Below, piece by piece: positions 8,901 through 17,423 of a DNA stretch of 64,000 bases (positions are counted from its first letter, which is position 1; each line of letters starts with the position of its first letter). The notes under the pieces were generated by a model that was not told the origin of the DNA, ran no database searches, and saw only the letters and a program-made list of their open reading frames with translations. The position numbers were made by a program, and so were the translations under genes. The stretch covers positions 180,815 to 244,814 of the forward strand of contig NZ_QUCM01000002.1 of assembly GCF_003473545.1 (NCBI RefSeq), in the 5' to 3' direction. Origin of the DNA: Clostridium sp. AM22-11AC (GTDB taxonomy: Bacteria > Bacillota > Clostridia > Lachnospirales > Lachnospiraceae).

Positions 8901-9556
8901 TACATCATCATATAGTGACACAGACTGCCGCCCATGACAAACAGGTGAAAGATCTCATGGGAACCGAAATAGCGGTGTCTGGAATTAAAGATAGGCAGTT
9001 TCAGGGCGTAGATGATGCCTCCAACTGTGTAAATGATACCGCCTGCAAGTAACCATGCAAAGCCTCCTGACGGAAGCGCTGCAATGATCTTGGAGATCGC
9101 CAGGATGCAGATCCAGCCCATAGCAATGTAGATCAGGGAAGAAAACCATTTAGGGCAGGTGATCCACAGGGCATTGATGATGATTCCAACAAGGGCAATG
9201 CCCCATACAAGGCCTAAAAGGTTCCAGCCGGTGTGATCGCCTAAAACGATCAGGCATACCGGGGTATAAGTTCCGGCAATAAGGACGAAGATCATCATAT
9301 GGTCCAGTTTGCGCAGACGCTTATTGATAACAGGGGAAATATTCAGTGTATGGTACAGGGTACTTGCTCCATACAGACAGATCATACTTAAAATAAACAC
9401 CGCCAGTGCTGCCAGATGCAGGTAGCCTGGCGTTTTTGCTGCCTTGATCAGAAGGGGAACAGCTGCGATGGCAGCAGACACCATAGCGATCAGATGGGTA
9501 ATGGCACTTCCCGGGTCTTTCATACGGCAGATATTTCTTTTTATTTTTGCACTCAT
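8885..9556 (-). CDS. Hemolysin III / PAQR-family membrane protein
   Basis: 223 residues with seven predicted membrane helices. PAQR landmarks are visible: GSAITHLIAM near the N terminus, STLYHTL in helix 2-3, LDHMMIFVLIAGTYTP and GSHEIFHLFVMGGSLCHY near the end, which supply the His/Asp/Ser metal-site residues. I start at the ATG at 9556, seven bases after AGGAGGT; a longer frame begins at 9616 without a ribosome site. Bacterial members are annotated as hemolysin III or YqfA, but most are integral membrane proteins of unclear activity, possibly zinc-dependent hydrolases. The gene stands alone and converges with the GIY-YIG gene. Confidence 0.92.
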   Translation of the reverse strand: MSAKIKRNICRMKDPGSAITHLIAMVSAAIAAVPLLIKAAKTPGYLHLAALAVFILSMICLYGASTLYHTLNISPVINKRLRKLDHMMIFVLIAGTYTPVCLIVLGDHTGWNLLGLVWGIALVGIIINALWITCPKWFSSLIYIAMGWICILAISKIIAALPSGGFAWLLAGGIIYTVGGIIYALKLPIFNSRHRYFGSHEIFHLFVMGGSLCHYMMMYQFVA

Positions 9557-9689
9557 AGCAGATACCTCCTTGCATGTGTCATATAAGCTTTGAAAACTTT
9601 TACATGTAGTAATCAAAACTATGTATCGTTACAATTAATACTATACAACTGCTCGAAGGATTATGCAAGGTTTTTCTTTTATGTTTGTT

Positions 9690-10139
9690 TTAACTGAGAA
9701 AAGAAGTAATCTTATCTTTCGGAAGTGTTTTGAGTTTCTCAGTTAAAAGTTCCAGAAATTTATGGATTGTAGCCGTTTTTCGGTTTTCATTTACCAGATA
9801 ATATACCACCTGCTCTGGAGGAGAATTCTTAAGTTCGTAAATGCAAGCTCCATTTTTTTGAAGCCGTATGGCTGTGGTATAAGGGCAGAAAGTCCAGGAT
9901 TTTTCTGTCATAAAATAGGCTGCAAGGGCTGCATGCTCTAAAATAACCAGTGGTGGTATGGTTTCATCAAAATTTTCAGAATGCCAGGATTTGAAGTCTT
10001 TATTCCAGGCAATGCGATAAAATTCAGCGCCCTGATCTGTAAGCTGTGCATTGCGGTATCCTTTTCGCCTGATAAAGAGGGAATGTCCAAGCTCCTGTTC
10101 CATTGTCTGGATATGGCGGGTTAAAGCACAGCATTGGGA
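9690..10139 (-). pseudogene. LysR-family regulator remnant lacking its N-terminal DNA-binding part
   Basis: The minus-strand frame reads ALTRHIQTMEQELGHSLFIR..., the end of a LysR helix-turn-helix and its linker, then runs about 137 residues of a degenerate effector part. It is open only to about 10139, where it meets a truncated transporter gene on the other strand. The first 35 or so residues of a normal LysR protein are missing, as is its promoter. It is too short (normal about 300) and probably non-functional. The best explanation is one deletion that removed the divergent promoter and both N termini. Confidence 0.75.
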
Positions 10140-10328
10140 GCTTCTGCATTATTCGGTTTTCCTACAACCTATATTCTTGCAAATGAGATCGCCAATAGTG
10201 TAGGAGAAAATGACGCAGAAAAAAATTACTTACGCAGCCATCTTCAGCCACATATGGTTATTGCCGGTATTGTAACAGTTTCTATTTCATCCGTAGTATT
10301 TGCAGGTATTGTGGCTAATTGGCTATAG
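10134..10328 (+). pseudogene. C-terminal fragment of a multi-pass transporter
   Basis: About 64 residues with GFPTTYILANEIANSVGE and a final hydrophobic helix. There is no plausible start: the in-frame codon at 10134 is TTG without a ribosome site, and a stop lies at 10122. It looks like the last two helices of an integral membrane transporter whose family I cannot name. It begins exactly where the LysR remnant ends. Its stop is 17 bp before the M20 remnant, with AGAGAGGAATGG between, so the intact ancestor was a transporter-peptidase operon. Confidence 0.6.
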
Positions 10329-10345
10329 AAAGAGAGGAATGGATT

Positions 10346-10857
10346 ATGGACATTAAACAGGAAGCTTTAAAAATTCAGAAATCATCAGTGTAGGAACCTT
10401 GCAGGTAGGAACAGCTGTCAATATTATAGCCGGACAGGCAACTATGAGCATGAATGCCCGTTCCTATGATATGGAATCCAGAGAAATTACAAAAAGGAAG
10501 CTTTATGATATAGCAGAAGGAATGGAAAAAATCACGGACTGTAAATTTGACCTGGAATATGTAGATGGATATGAACCAATCATCAATGATCCAGGAATTG
10601 TGGATCTGGTAATTTCTGCCTGCCGTAAAAATATGGGGGAAGATTCGGTAAAGATTGGGGAGTATGATGAGGGAAGTGATGATTTCAGCTATTATATGAA
10701 TGCAACAGGAACTTCAGGAGCTTATTTCTTTCTGCTTTCAGGACATGAGAGAGAGGAATGTTTTGTAAACCATCATCCGCGATTTACCTGGAAAGAAGAG
10801 GCCATGAAAATAGGAGTAGAGAGTTACTTGTCTGTTCTTATGGAATATCTGAATTAG
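10346..10857 (+). pseudogene. M20 amidohydrolase with internal deletion
   Basis: A proper start is present (AGAGAGG then ATGGACATTAAACAGGAAGC), encoding MDIKQEALKIQ as in M20 aminoacylase/hippurate-hydrolase N termini. After about 12 codons the frame shifts and stops. From about 10384 another frame encodes SVGTLQVGTAVNIIAG and onwards, the dimerisation domain and C-terminal catalytic part, with EGSDDFSYYM and NHHPRF near the end. Roughly 200 codons, including the HDxHxxxL metal site, are missing. The junction is near 10378-10383. It is certainly inactive as an amidohydrolase. Confidence 0.85.
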
Positions 10858-10870
10858 AAATTATAGTTTT

Positions 10871-10917
10871 CGAGCTGTGTTACCTACGGTAAAAAGAGGT
10901 ACACAGCTCGTTTATTA
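10871..10917. terminator. Bidirectional terminator-like hairpin
   Basis: CGAGCTGTGT at 10871-10880 pairs with ACACAGCTCG at 10901-10910, and TACC/GGT extends the stem. TTTATTA follows on the plus strand and A-rich sequence precedes it. It lies between the M20 remnant and the convergent RluA-family gene. Confidence 0.7.
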
Positions 10918-10920
10918 GTA

Positions 10921-11661
10921 TTAGTCGTTGCTTTTGCTGAATAATTTAAAAGCTCCTGTATCCGGTTTTATCTGAAAATCCATGATCTTGCCAGTTGCCG
11001 GGTGTTTAAATTTTAAATGGCAGGCACACAAAGCAAGGCTTTTTCTTACAGCTTTTTCATTATTTCCGTATTTGCCATCTCCATAAAGGGGGGTTCCATG
11101 ACCGGAAAACTGAACCCGGATCTGATGATGCCTGCCGGTGAGCAGCTTTATTTCTACCAGACTTAAGTATTGGGGATCCTTTTCCTCCGTTTGTATACAG
11201 TCTAATACTTTGTATTCCAGCTCTGCTCTTTTGCTTTCAGGATCAGACTTATCCACAATCCGTGAACAGTTGTTTTTCTTGTCCTGCTTAAGATAATCCA
11301 CATATGTCCCATTGTTATCCACAGGTTTTCCACAGATCACAGCCTGATACCATTTTTCTATTTTTCCCTGCTGAAGGCTGGTACTAAGTGAAGCTGCAGC
11401 CTTGGGATTCTTGGCATATACCATAATACCAGATACCGGACGGTCTAGTCTGTGGATAACTCCTACATAAGGTGGCTGTGGATATTTTGAAGCTGTGGAT
11501 GTTTCTTTTGTTAATTTGTGGATATCTTGTGGATGACTGGCCAGGTGTTTTCGTATCTCACTGACCATGTCCGGGGCAAAGCTTTTTCCGCTTTGTGATT
11601 CCAGACCGTCTGGCTTTATTACGACTATAATATGGTTATCTTCATATAATATGGAAAGCAT
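10921..11661 (-). CDS. RluA-family pseudouridine synthase
   Basis: 246 residues. The catalytic motif is GVIHRLDRPVSGIMVYAK, whose Asp is the nucleophile of RluA-type enzymes; ILYEDNHIIVVIKPDGL and the late GRHHQIRVQFSGHGTPLYGD are the other family signatures. There is no N-terminal S4 domain, so it is the short type that modifies rRNA or tRNA uridines with an unassigned site. It is followed on the minus strand by the terminator-like hairpin and lies downstream of the LysR gene in the same direction. Confidence 0.93.
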   Translation of the reverse strand: MLSILYEDNHIIVVIKPDGLESQSGKSFAPDMVSEIRKHLASHPQDIHKLTKETSTASKYPQPPYVGVIHRLDRPVSGIMVYAKNPKAAASLSTSLQQGKIEKWYQAVICGKPVDNNGTYVDYLKQDKKNNCSRIVDKSDPESKRAELEYKVLDCIQTEEKDPQYLSLVEIKLLTGRHHQIRVQFSGHGTPLYGDGKYGNNEKAVRKSLALCACHLKFKHPATGKIMDFQIKPDTGAFKLFSKSND

Positions 11662-11713
11662 TGTTGGGTTTACCTTTCAGGTGTTATTATTTTAAACTTT
11701 CATTTAATAGAGT

Positions 11714-12691
11714 TTAAGAAAAGTTAATATCTTCCCGGACTTCAAAATGAGGGATCTCAGATTTTACAAAACTGGGGATAACCTCTCTGGCTGTCTGGAT
11801 AAACTGGCGGGCCGCAGGAGATAATGAAGAACTATCCCGATACAACAACCCGATTTCCCTTGAACTCACATGATGATCCATGGAGCAGAAAATAGGTGTA
11901 TAGTCAAATTTTTCTTCATAAGTAACAGTTACTGGAGCAAATCCAAATCCATTGTTTTGGGGAACTAAACGGTACACGGTAGGTGAATTGTCAAGCTCCA
12001 TAGAAACAGAGGGGGATATTTGGAATTTTTTAAATTGTTCCCTTGCAAATTCATAGGTTCCATGTCCCGGTGTCAGGGAAATGAAAGGAATCTGTTCCAG
12101 AATACGGGGAGGAATATACTGGAGAACTCCCGGGATGTTTTCCGGAAGTATTAAGTTATGAAAAACAGCTGCAGTACGGCTTACAATAAGAGTCATTTCT
12201 TCTTGAAAAAGAGGGACAAATGTCAGACCATCAAGATCAGAAGGCTTTGAACATATAAAAAATACATCGATTACCCCGTTTTTTACATCCTTTTGTAATT
12301 TAGCTGAATTTCCCTCGCTCAGTTTGACCTTTACTTTGGGACAGACTTTCTGATAGTCAGGAAGAATGCGGGGAAGCCAGCTGTAACAGCGGGTGCTGTG
12401 CATGCCGATGGAGATATGGTCCTGAACATGCCCTGCAATTTCTCTCATTTCTTTATCCAGTTTTTCTTTCATTTCCAGGATCTTCAAAAGACCGTCTATA
12501 TATCGCTCACCGGCATAGGTAAGCCGGATGGGAAAAGAAGAACGGTCAAATAATGTTACATTTAATTCTTCTTCCAGGTTTTTAATATAGCGTGTTAAAG
12601 CAGGCTGTGATATATGGCATTGTTCTGCTGCCCGTGAATAGTTTTTGGTATCGGCAAGTGCCAGAAGGTAAGTGACCTTATTCAGATCCAT
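11714..12691 (-). CDS. LysR-family transcriptional regulator
   Basis: 325 residues. The N-terminal winged helix is intact: TYLLALADTKNYSRAAEQ and ISQPALTRYIKNLEEELN. A periplasmic-binding-like effector domain follows from about residue 90. It is divergent from the amidohydrolase-AbgT-C45 genes and is the obvious candidate regulator of them. The 369-bp gap between them contains dyads suited to LysR binding. The protein resembles the LysR remnant at 9.7-10.1 kb only at family level. Confidence 0.93.
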   Translation of the reverse strand: MDLNKVTYLLALADTKNYSRAAEQCHISQPALTRYIKNLEEELNVTLFDRSSFPIRLTYAGERYIDGLLKILEMKEKLDKEMREIAGHVQDHISIGMHSTRCYSWLPRILPDYQKVCPKVKVKLSEGNSAKLQKDVKNGVIDVFFICSKPSDLDGLTFVPLFQEEMTLIVSRTAAVFHNLILPENIPGVLQYIPPRILEQIPFISLTPGHGTYEFAREQFKKFQISPSVSMELDNSPTVYRLVPQNNGFGFAPVTVTYEEKFDYTPIFCSMDHHVSSREIGLLYRDSSSLSPAARQFIQTAREVIPSFVKSEIPHFEVREDINFS

Positions 12692-12741
12692 TTATGATCA
12701 TCCTTTCTGAGGAATACAAACTGTAATAGAGGATGAAACTC

Positions 12742-12833
12742 TAATGAATAAGTATTCAGAAAATTCAATTCATTTATGTTATAGAATTTATAAATAATTA
12801 GTATTGGATTATATTTGCAAAAATAGTTACAAT
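12742..12833 (+). promoter_or_regulatory. Probable LysR operator region and plus-strand promoter
   Basis: The AT-rich gap holds the dyad GAATAAGTATTC (about 12743-12754) and TTCATTTATGTTATAGAA (about 12770-12787), both suitable LysR-type half-site pairs. TTGGAT (12804-12809) and TACAAT (12828-12833), 18 bp apart, form a plausible promoter for the amidohydrolase operon. Transcription from it would run through the foldback repeat at 12877-13029 before reaching the gene. Confidence 0.4.
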
Positions 12834-12868
12834 CATATTAGCTGAAAATAATAAGGCTGTCAATATGA

Positions 12869-13038
12869 TGTATGTACTCTCGGAGTCTTTCATGCACTTG
12901 CCTTTGCGGCCGATTTTCCGTCAGTCGCACCCGAATTTTATCAACGTACGCACCGCGTACGCCTCAAAAATTTGGGCACAACTGACAAAAAATCTTCTCG
13001 CAAAATCAAGTACAAAAAGATTCCGAGAGCACATATGT
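12869..13038. repeat. Foldback (quasi-palindromic) interspersed repeat, copy 1
   Basis: The 153-bp core is 12877-13029, bounded by CTCTCGGAGTCTTT and the inverted GATTCCGAGAG; complementarity extends outward to TATGTA/CACATA. The two halves are complementary along almost the whole length and meet in the perfect apical hairpin GTACGC-ACC-GCGTAC. Copy 2 at 63226-63378 is the same length and identical at 136 of 153 positions. No transposase or real ORF lies inside. It sits between the predicted promoter and the ribosome site of the amidohydrolase gene, and also upstream of the divergent LysR gene. Confidence 0.85.
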
Positions 13039-13060
13039 AAAAACAGGAGGAGGAATCAAG

Positions 13061-14686
13061 ATGCGAAAACTGGATATGGCATGGATCAACGGGAATATTT
13101 ATACTGCAGATGATAAATTTTCCACAGCCGCTGCATTCGGGGTGTCGGGGGACAGATTTAGTGTTGTTGGCAGTACAGAGGAAGTTCTTGAAAATTGTGA
13201 CGAACACACGAAGATCATAGATCTTCAGGGAAAAACGGTACTGCCTGGATTGATCGATGCCCATCTTCACATTACCAATACAGGTGCTATGAAGCTGAAC
13301 CTGAATCTGGTATCGAAACAAAAGCAGGAGATCCTGGACATGGTTGCTGATGCTTACAGCAGTGCGAAAAAAGGAGAATGGATCATTGGACGGGGATGGA
13401 TCAATGATACGTGGGATGATCCATCATTTCCTACCAAAGAAGACCTGGATGCTGTGGCGCCGGATTCACCGGTATACCTTACAAGAGCCTGCGGACATGC
13501 TGCATGGGCGAATACAAAGGCATTTGAAACAGCAGGGATCACAAAGGATACACCAGACCCGGCAGGGGGAGAATTTTTACATAAGCAGGATGGAAGCCTC
13601 CTTGGTGTGGTTACTGATCAGGCGCAGGATCCATTTAATAAAGCGATACCATCGTATACAAAGGAACAGATCCAGAAGATCGTATTGCTGGCCCAGCAGG
13701 AATTCTTTTCAAATGGTTTAACATCTGTTCAGGATGCCGGCTCACCGGAAGAGTGGGTGGAAGCATGGCAGGAATTATATGAAAAAGAGCGTCTGAAATT
13801 AAGGATCTATGTAAGTATGCGTGTACTGGGACGTCCGAATTACCAGGAACTGATGGAAGGCTCTTTAAAATTCTTTAAGAAGGGACTCCGCATTGGTATG
13901 TATGACAATCGTCTTACAGCCAGAGCCTATAAGATATCCCTTGATGGATCTTTAGGAGCCAGAAGTGCATGGATGTTAGAGGACTATGAAGACCAGCCAG
14001 GTCATAAAGGAAATGGAAAGTGGACAAATGACCAGTTGTATTCTGTATTGTATGAGGCGCGAAGGGCTGGTTTCCAGACCTGGTGCCATGCAATTGGAGA
14101 TGCAGCTAACCGTCAGTGTCTGGATGTATATGAACAGCTTTTAAAGGAGCTTCCAGATAAAGATGCACGTCTTAGAAGTGAGCATGCCCAGATCATTGCC
14201 CCGGAAGACATAGAACGCTTCCGCAAACTGGGGGTTATACCTACTCATCAGACTGTATTTTTACGGACGGATAAAAATGTAGCAGATGCACGTCTGGGAG
14301 CAGAGCGCATAAAAGGTGCATATGCATGGAGAACATTGATCGACCAGGGAAATCCTTTACCAAACGGAACGGATTCACCGGTAGAAAGCTGCAATCCATT
14401 TTTAAGCATGTATTGTGCGGTAACAAGAAAAGATGAGCATTTAAAACCGGAAGGAGGATGGCATCCACAGGAAGCAATGACCCGGGAGGAAGCACTGCGT
14501 TCTTACACAAATTGGGCGGCCTACGCAGCATTTGAAGAGCAGTTAAAAGGCAGTATCGAGCCGGGAAAACTGGCAGATTTTGTTGTGATCGACCGTGACT
14601 ATATGAAATGCCCGGAAGAAGAAATAAAAGATATCTGCTCTCTGCAGACAGTTGTTGGCGGAGAAGTTGTATATGAAACAAAGTAA
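13061..14686 (+). CDS. Amidohydrolase-family metal-dependent hydrolase (YtcJ/NfdA-like)
   Basis: 541 residues. Metal-site motifs of the Amidohydro_3 group are visible: LPGLIDAHLHITNTG near residue 65, WCHAIGDAANRQCLD near 345, RSEHAQIIAPEDIERF near 380, and NGTDSPVESCNPFLSMY near 450 with the late Asp. Length and layout match YtcJ-like exo-amidohydrolases and N-substituted formamide deformylase. The start is set by AGGAGGAGG upstream. It is the first gene of a four-gene plus-strand run with AbgT, C45 and YitT genes and probably acts in the cytosol on an imported amide. The substrate is unknown. Confidence 0.9.
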   Translation: MRKLDMAWINGNIYTADDKFSTAAAFGVSGDRFSVVGSTEEVLENCDEHTKIIDLQGKTVLPGLIDAHLHITNTGAMKLNLNLVSKQKQEILDMVADAYSSAKKGEWIIGRGWINDTWDDPSFPTKEDLDAVAPDSPVYLTRACGHAAWANTKAFETAGITKDTPDPAGGEFLHKQDGSLLGVVTDQAQDPFNKAIPSYTKEQIQKIVLLAQQEFFSNGLTSVQDAGSPEEWVEAWQELYEKERLKLRIYVSMRVLGRPNYQELMEGSLKFFKKGLRIGMYDNRLTARAYKISLDGSLGARSAWMLEDYEDQPGHKGNGKWTNDQLYSVLYEARRAGFQTWCHAIGDAANRQCLDVYEQLLKELPDKDARLRSEHAQIIAPEDIERFRKLGVIPTHQTVFLRTDKNVADARLGAERIKGAYAWRTLIDQGNPLPNGTDSPVESCNPFLSMYCAVTRKDEHLKPEGGWHPQEAMTREEALRSYTNWAAYAAFEEQLKGSIEPGKLADFVVIDRDYMKCPEEEIKDICSLQTVVGGEVVYETK

Positions 14687-14699
14687 AGGAGAATCAGGT

Positions 14700-16271
14700 A
14701 TGGAGAAGACAAAAGAAGAAAAAAAGGGGTTGTTTTTCCGGTTTATTAATGGTGTTGAGGTTATTGGTAATAAACTTCCGCATCCATTTTATCTGTTTAC
14801 GATCCTGATCGTGGTGGCAATTGTTCTTTCTGTGATATTTGCAGGTGTTTCTGTGACTTATGAAAGTGCATCTTCCAAAGGAACAGGCGGGGAAATTGTA
14901 ACAGTGACTATAAAGAACCTGTTAAATAAAGAGACCATAAATTATGTAACACAGAATTTATACAGTATTTATTATAACTTTTCACCAATGATGATGATGG
15001 GCCTGCTGATGCTGTCCATCGGACTGGCAGAACAGGTGGGACTGTTCGGTGCGTTTATTAAGAGAACGATCGCAGGTGTACGTCCGGCATTTGTATTTGC
15101 CATTGTTTCATTTATTGCGATCAATGCAAATACAGCCTCTAATGCAGGTATCTTAGGCTGTACAGCAGTAGCAGCGGCGGTATTTGCTTCAATGGGGTAT
15201 AATCCGTGGCTGGGCATCATTTTGGCATATGCGGCAGGTAATGCCGGAATGTCTGCCAATGTATTTGTTGGAAATCTGGATGTACTGTTAAGTGGTATCA
15301 ATGAATCTGTATGTTCTTCTCTGGGAATCGACACCTCTACTGTACATGTACTTCAGAACTGGTATTTTATGTTTGCATGCGCCATTATCCTGACAGTGGT
15401 ATTTACCGTGGTAACAACAAAATTTGTCAGAGGCTTTATCGGCGAAGCAAAGGATTTAAGTCTTATTCAGATTGGCTCTTCAGATAAAGATTTATCTCCC
15501 CTGGAGCATAAGGCACTCCGGAATACAGCGATCGCAGCAGTTATTTACCTGGCATTACTGGTCATCATATGCATTCCGCAAAATTCTGTTTTCCGTGCAG
15601 ATGATGGAAGCCTTGTTCCCAACTCTCCGTTATTAAAGAGTGTGTTAACACTGTTATTTTTATTCTTTATGGTTACAGGAATTGCCTATGGACGTACAAC
15701 TGGTGCTTTAAAAGACTGGAATTCCCTGCCTAAGATGCTTGCAGGCAGTATTAATTCCATGGTTAATTTCATGGTTATCGCACTTCCGGCCTCCTTATTT
15801 ATTTACCTGTTTAATGCATCTAATATTCCGACTGCATTAGGTGCTGCAGGCGCTGAATGGATAAAAACATCAGGTATCAATGGATTTGGCCTTATTGTAT
15901 TTATTGTATTTTTCTCTACATTTTTAAATTTATTTATGACTTCCGGATCTTCAAAGTGGATGATCCTGGCACCGATCCTGATCCCAATGCTTTATGCGAT
16001 CGGCTTTAGCCCGGCTTTAACTACAGTAGCATACCGCATCGGAGATTCTGCTACCAATGCGATCGCACCGATCTCTTCTGATGTGGCACTGATCGTAGGA
16101 CTTCTCGGTAAGTATAATACAGACAAGAGTAAAACACCGGGTATGGGAACGGTTTTTGCAGGCTGTATGCCATATGCAATAGCGACTATGATCACGGAAC
16201 TGCTCATATTAGGTGTCTGGTGGGCATTTAACCTGCCTCTTGGCCCTGGTGTTACTATGTTTATCAAGTAA
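14700..16271 (+). CDS. AbgT-family transporter (p-aminobenzoyl-glutamate type)
   Basis: 523 residues from the ATG at 14700, behind AAAGGAG; an in-frame TTG at 14652 lies inside the upstream gene. About 12 hydrophobic helices are seen. Family landmarks include GNKLPHPFYLF near the N terminus, NANTASNAGILGC, AAGNAGMSANVFVGN and the C-terminal GDSATNAIAPISSD. AbgT proteins carry p-aminobenzoyl-glutamate or efflux antimetabolites. Co-transcription with an amidohydrolase and a C45 acyltransferase suggests uptake of an N-acyl or peptide-like amide that is then cleaved; this is inference. Confidence 0.92.
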   Translation: MEKTKEEKKGLFFRFINGVEVIGNKLPHPFYLFTILIVVAIVLSVIFAGVSVTYESASSKGTGGEIVTVTIKNLLNKETINYVTQNLYSIYYNFSPMMMMGLLMLSIGLAEQVGLFGAFIKRTIAGVRPAFVFAIVSFIAINANTASNAGILGCTAVAAAVFASMGYNPWLGIILAYAAGNAGMSANVFVGNLDVLLSGINESVCSSLGIDTSTVHVLQNWYFMFACAIILTVVFTVVTTKFVRGFIGEAKDLSLIQIGSSDKDLSPLEHKALRNTAIAAVIYLALLVIICIPQNSVFRADDGSLVPNSPLLKSVLTLLFLFFMVTGIAYGRTTGALKDWNSLPKMLAGSINSMVNFMVIALPASLFIYLFNASNIPTALGAAGAEWIKTSGINGFGLIVFIVFFSTFLNLFMTSGSSKWMILAPILIPMLYAIGFSPALTTVAYRIGDSATNAIAPISSDVALIVGLLGKYNTDKSKTPGMGTVFAGCMPYAIATMITELLILGVWWAFNLPLGPGVTMFIK

Positions 16272-16288
16272 AGAGAGGAGAGAATAAT

Positions 16289-17416
16289 ATGGAGATGCCT
16301 GTTTTCACTATCCGTGGTAAAAACCACAGAGAACGTGGAGTAGATTATGGAGTTCAATGTAAAGAACTGATACAGGGAGTATTGGAGCGCTATATCCGGT
16401 TTTTTAATGGCGGGCACACGGCGGTAAGCTGGGATGAAGCAAAAGTGATATCCAAAGAATTTCTTCCTTTTATCCATTCTTACTCACCGGAACTTTTAGA
16501 TGAATTAGAAGGGATCGCCCAGGGCGCAGATGTAGAGTTTGATGACCTTTTAACCTTAAATTCACGGTCAGAGGCTATGACTCTGGTACGCAGACCCCCT
16601 TCTGATAAGGAGGAACTGGATGGCTGTTCCAGCGTTGCAGTATTGCCGGATGCTTCTGCTAATGGACATACGATCCTGGCACAGAACTGGGACACTTACA
16701 CATGGCAGGAATATGGCACCGTGATCTTACAGATTCTTAGAGATGACGGTCCGGATCTGATGATCGTTACAGAGGCAGGACAGCTTGCCAGATATGGCAT
16801 GAACCAGGCAGGAATTGCCCTGGGAGTCAACAGTCTGCAAAAAACATATAATCCTGAAGTTTTTGGAATCCCATCTGTATTTATCCGCCGTAAATTTTTG
16901 GAACAGGATCGTTATGTTGATGCAGTGAATCAGATATTCGGAGCGGAATCGATGCTTCCAATGTATTATGTGGCAGCTTATTGCGGTGGTGATGCCATGG
17001 GATTTGAAAAACTAAAGGACGGACAGCTGGTGCTGTATCCGGAAAATGGCCTGATAGCCCATAGTAACCATATCCGCCATCCTCATTATGCATACCAGGT
17101 GGATGCTCTGGGGGGAACTTTATATCGTGACAGGAGAATTTTAAAACATCTTCAGCCTAAAGCAGGTGCAGTCACCATGGAAGATATAAAGGATGCTTTT
17201 AAGGATCATTTTGGATATCCTTTCAGTGTTTGCAGACACGGTGATAGCAGAAAGACAGAGCTGAACCGGATCAGTACGCTTGGGTGTATCCTTATGGATG
17301 TGACAGACCGCCGCATCTGGGTATGTAAAGGAACCCCATGTTGTGGGGAATTTAAAGAATATATGTGGGAACGTCCGCATAAAAAATCTGACTGGGATCA
17401 GATAGAAAAATGGTGA
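16289..17416 (+). CDS. C45-family acyltransferase/hydrolase (acyl-CoA:6-aminopenicillanate acyltransferase-like)
   Basis: 375 residues. The putative N-terminal nucleophile is the Cys of DGCSSVAVLPDAS near residue 113; family members cleave themselves before this Cys. HTILAQNWDTY follows, with the oxyanion/substrate Asn and Asp typical of the group, and SNHIRHPHY lies later. This C45 group includes fungal isopenicillin-N acyltransferase and bacterial N-acyl amidases. No signal peptide is seen, so it is cytosolic. It is 17 bp downstream of AbgT, with AGAGAGGAGAG as ribosome site, and probably processes the same substrate. Confidence 0.85.
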   Translation: MEMPVFTIRGKNHRERGVDYGVQCKELIQGVLERYIRFFNGGHTAVSWDEAKVISKEFLPFIHSYSPELLDELEGIAQGADVEFDDLLTLNSRSEAMTLVRRPPSDKEELDGCSSVAVLPDASANGHTILAQNWDTYTWQEYGTVILQILRDDGPDLMIVTEAGQLARYGMNQAGIALGVNSLQKTYNPEVFGIPSVFIRRKFLEQDRYVDAVNQIFGAESMLPMYYVAAYCGGDAMGFEKLKDGQLVLYPENGLIAHSNHIRHPHYAYQVDALGGTLYRDRRILKHLQPKAGAVTMEDIKDAFKDHFGYPFSVCRHGDSRKTELNRISTLGCILMDVTDRRIWVCKGTPCCGEFKEYMWERPHKKSDWDQIEKW

Positions 17417-17423
17417 AATAAAA

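Noticed and set aside
12865..13113. Open frames inside the foldback repeat (82 residues at 12865-13113 and frames at 63195-63395)
   Set aside because: They follow from the quasi-palindromic repeat, have no ribosome site, and their protein sequence is not conserved in frame between the two copies.
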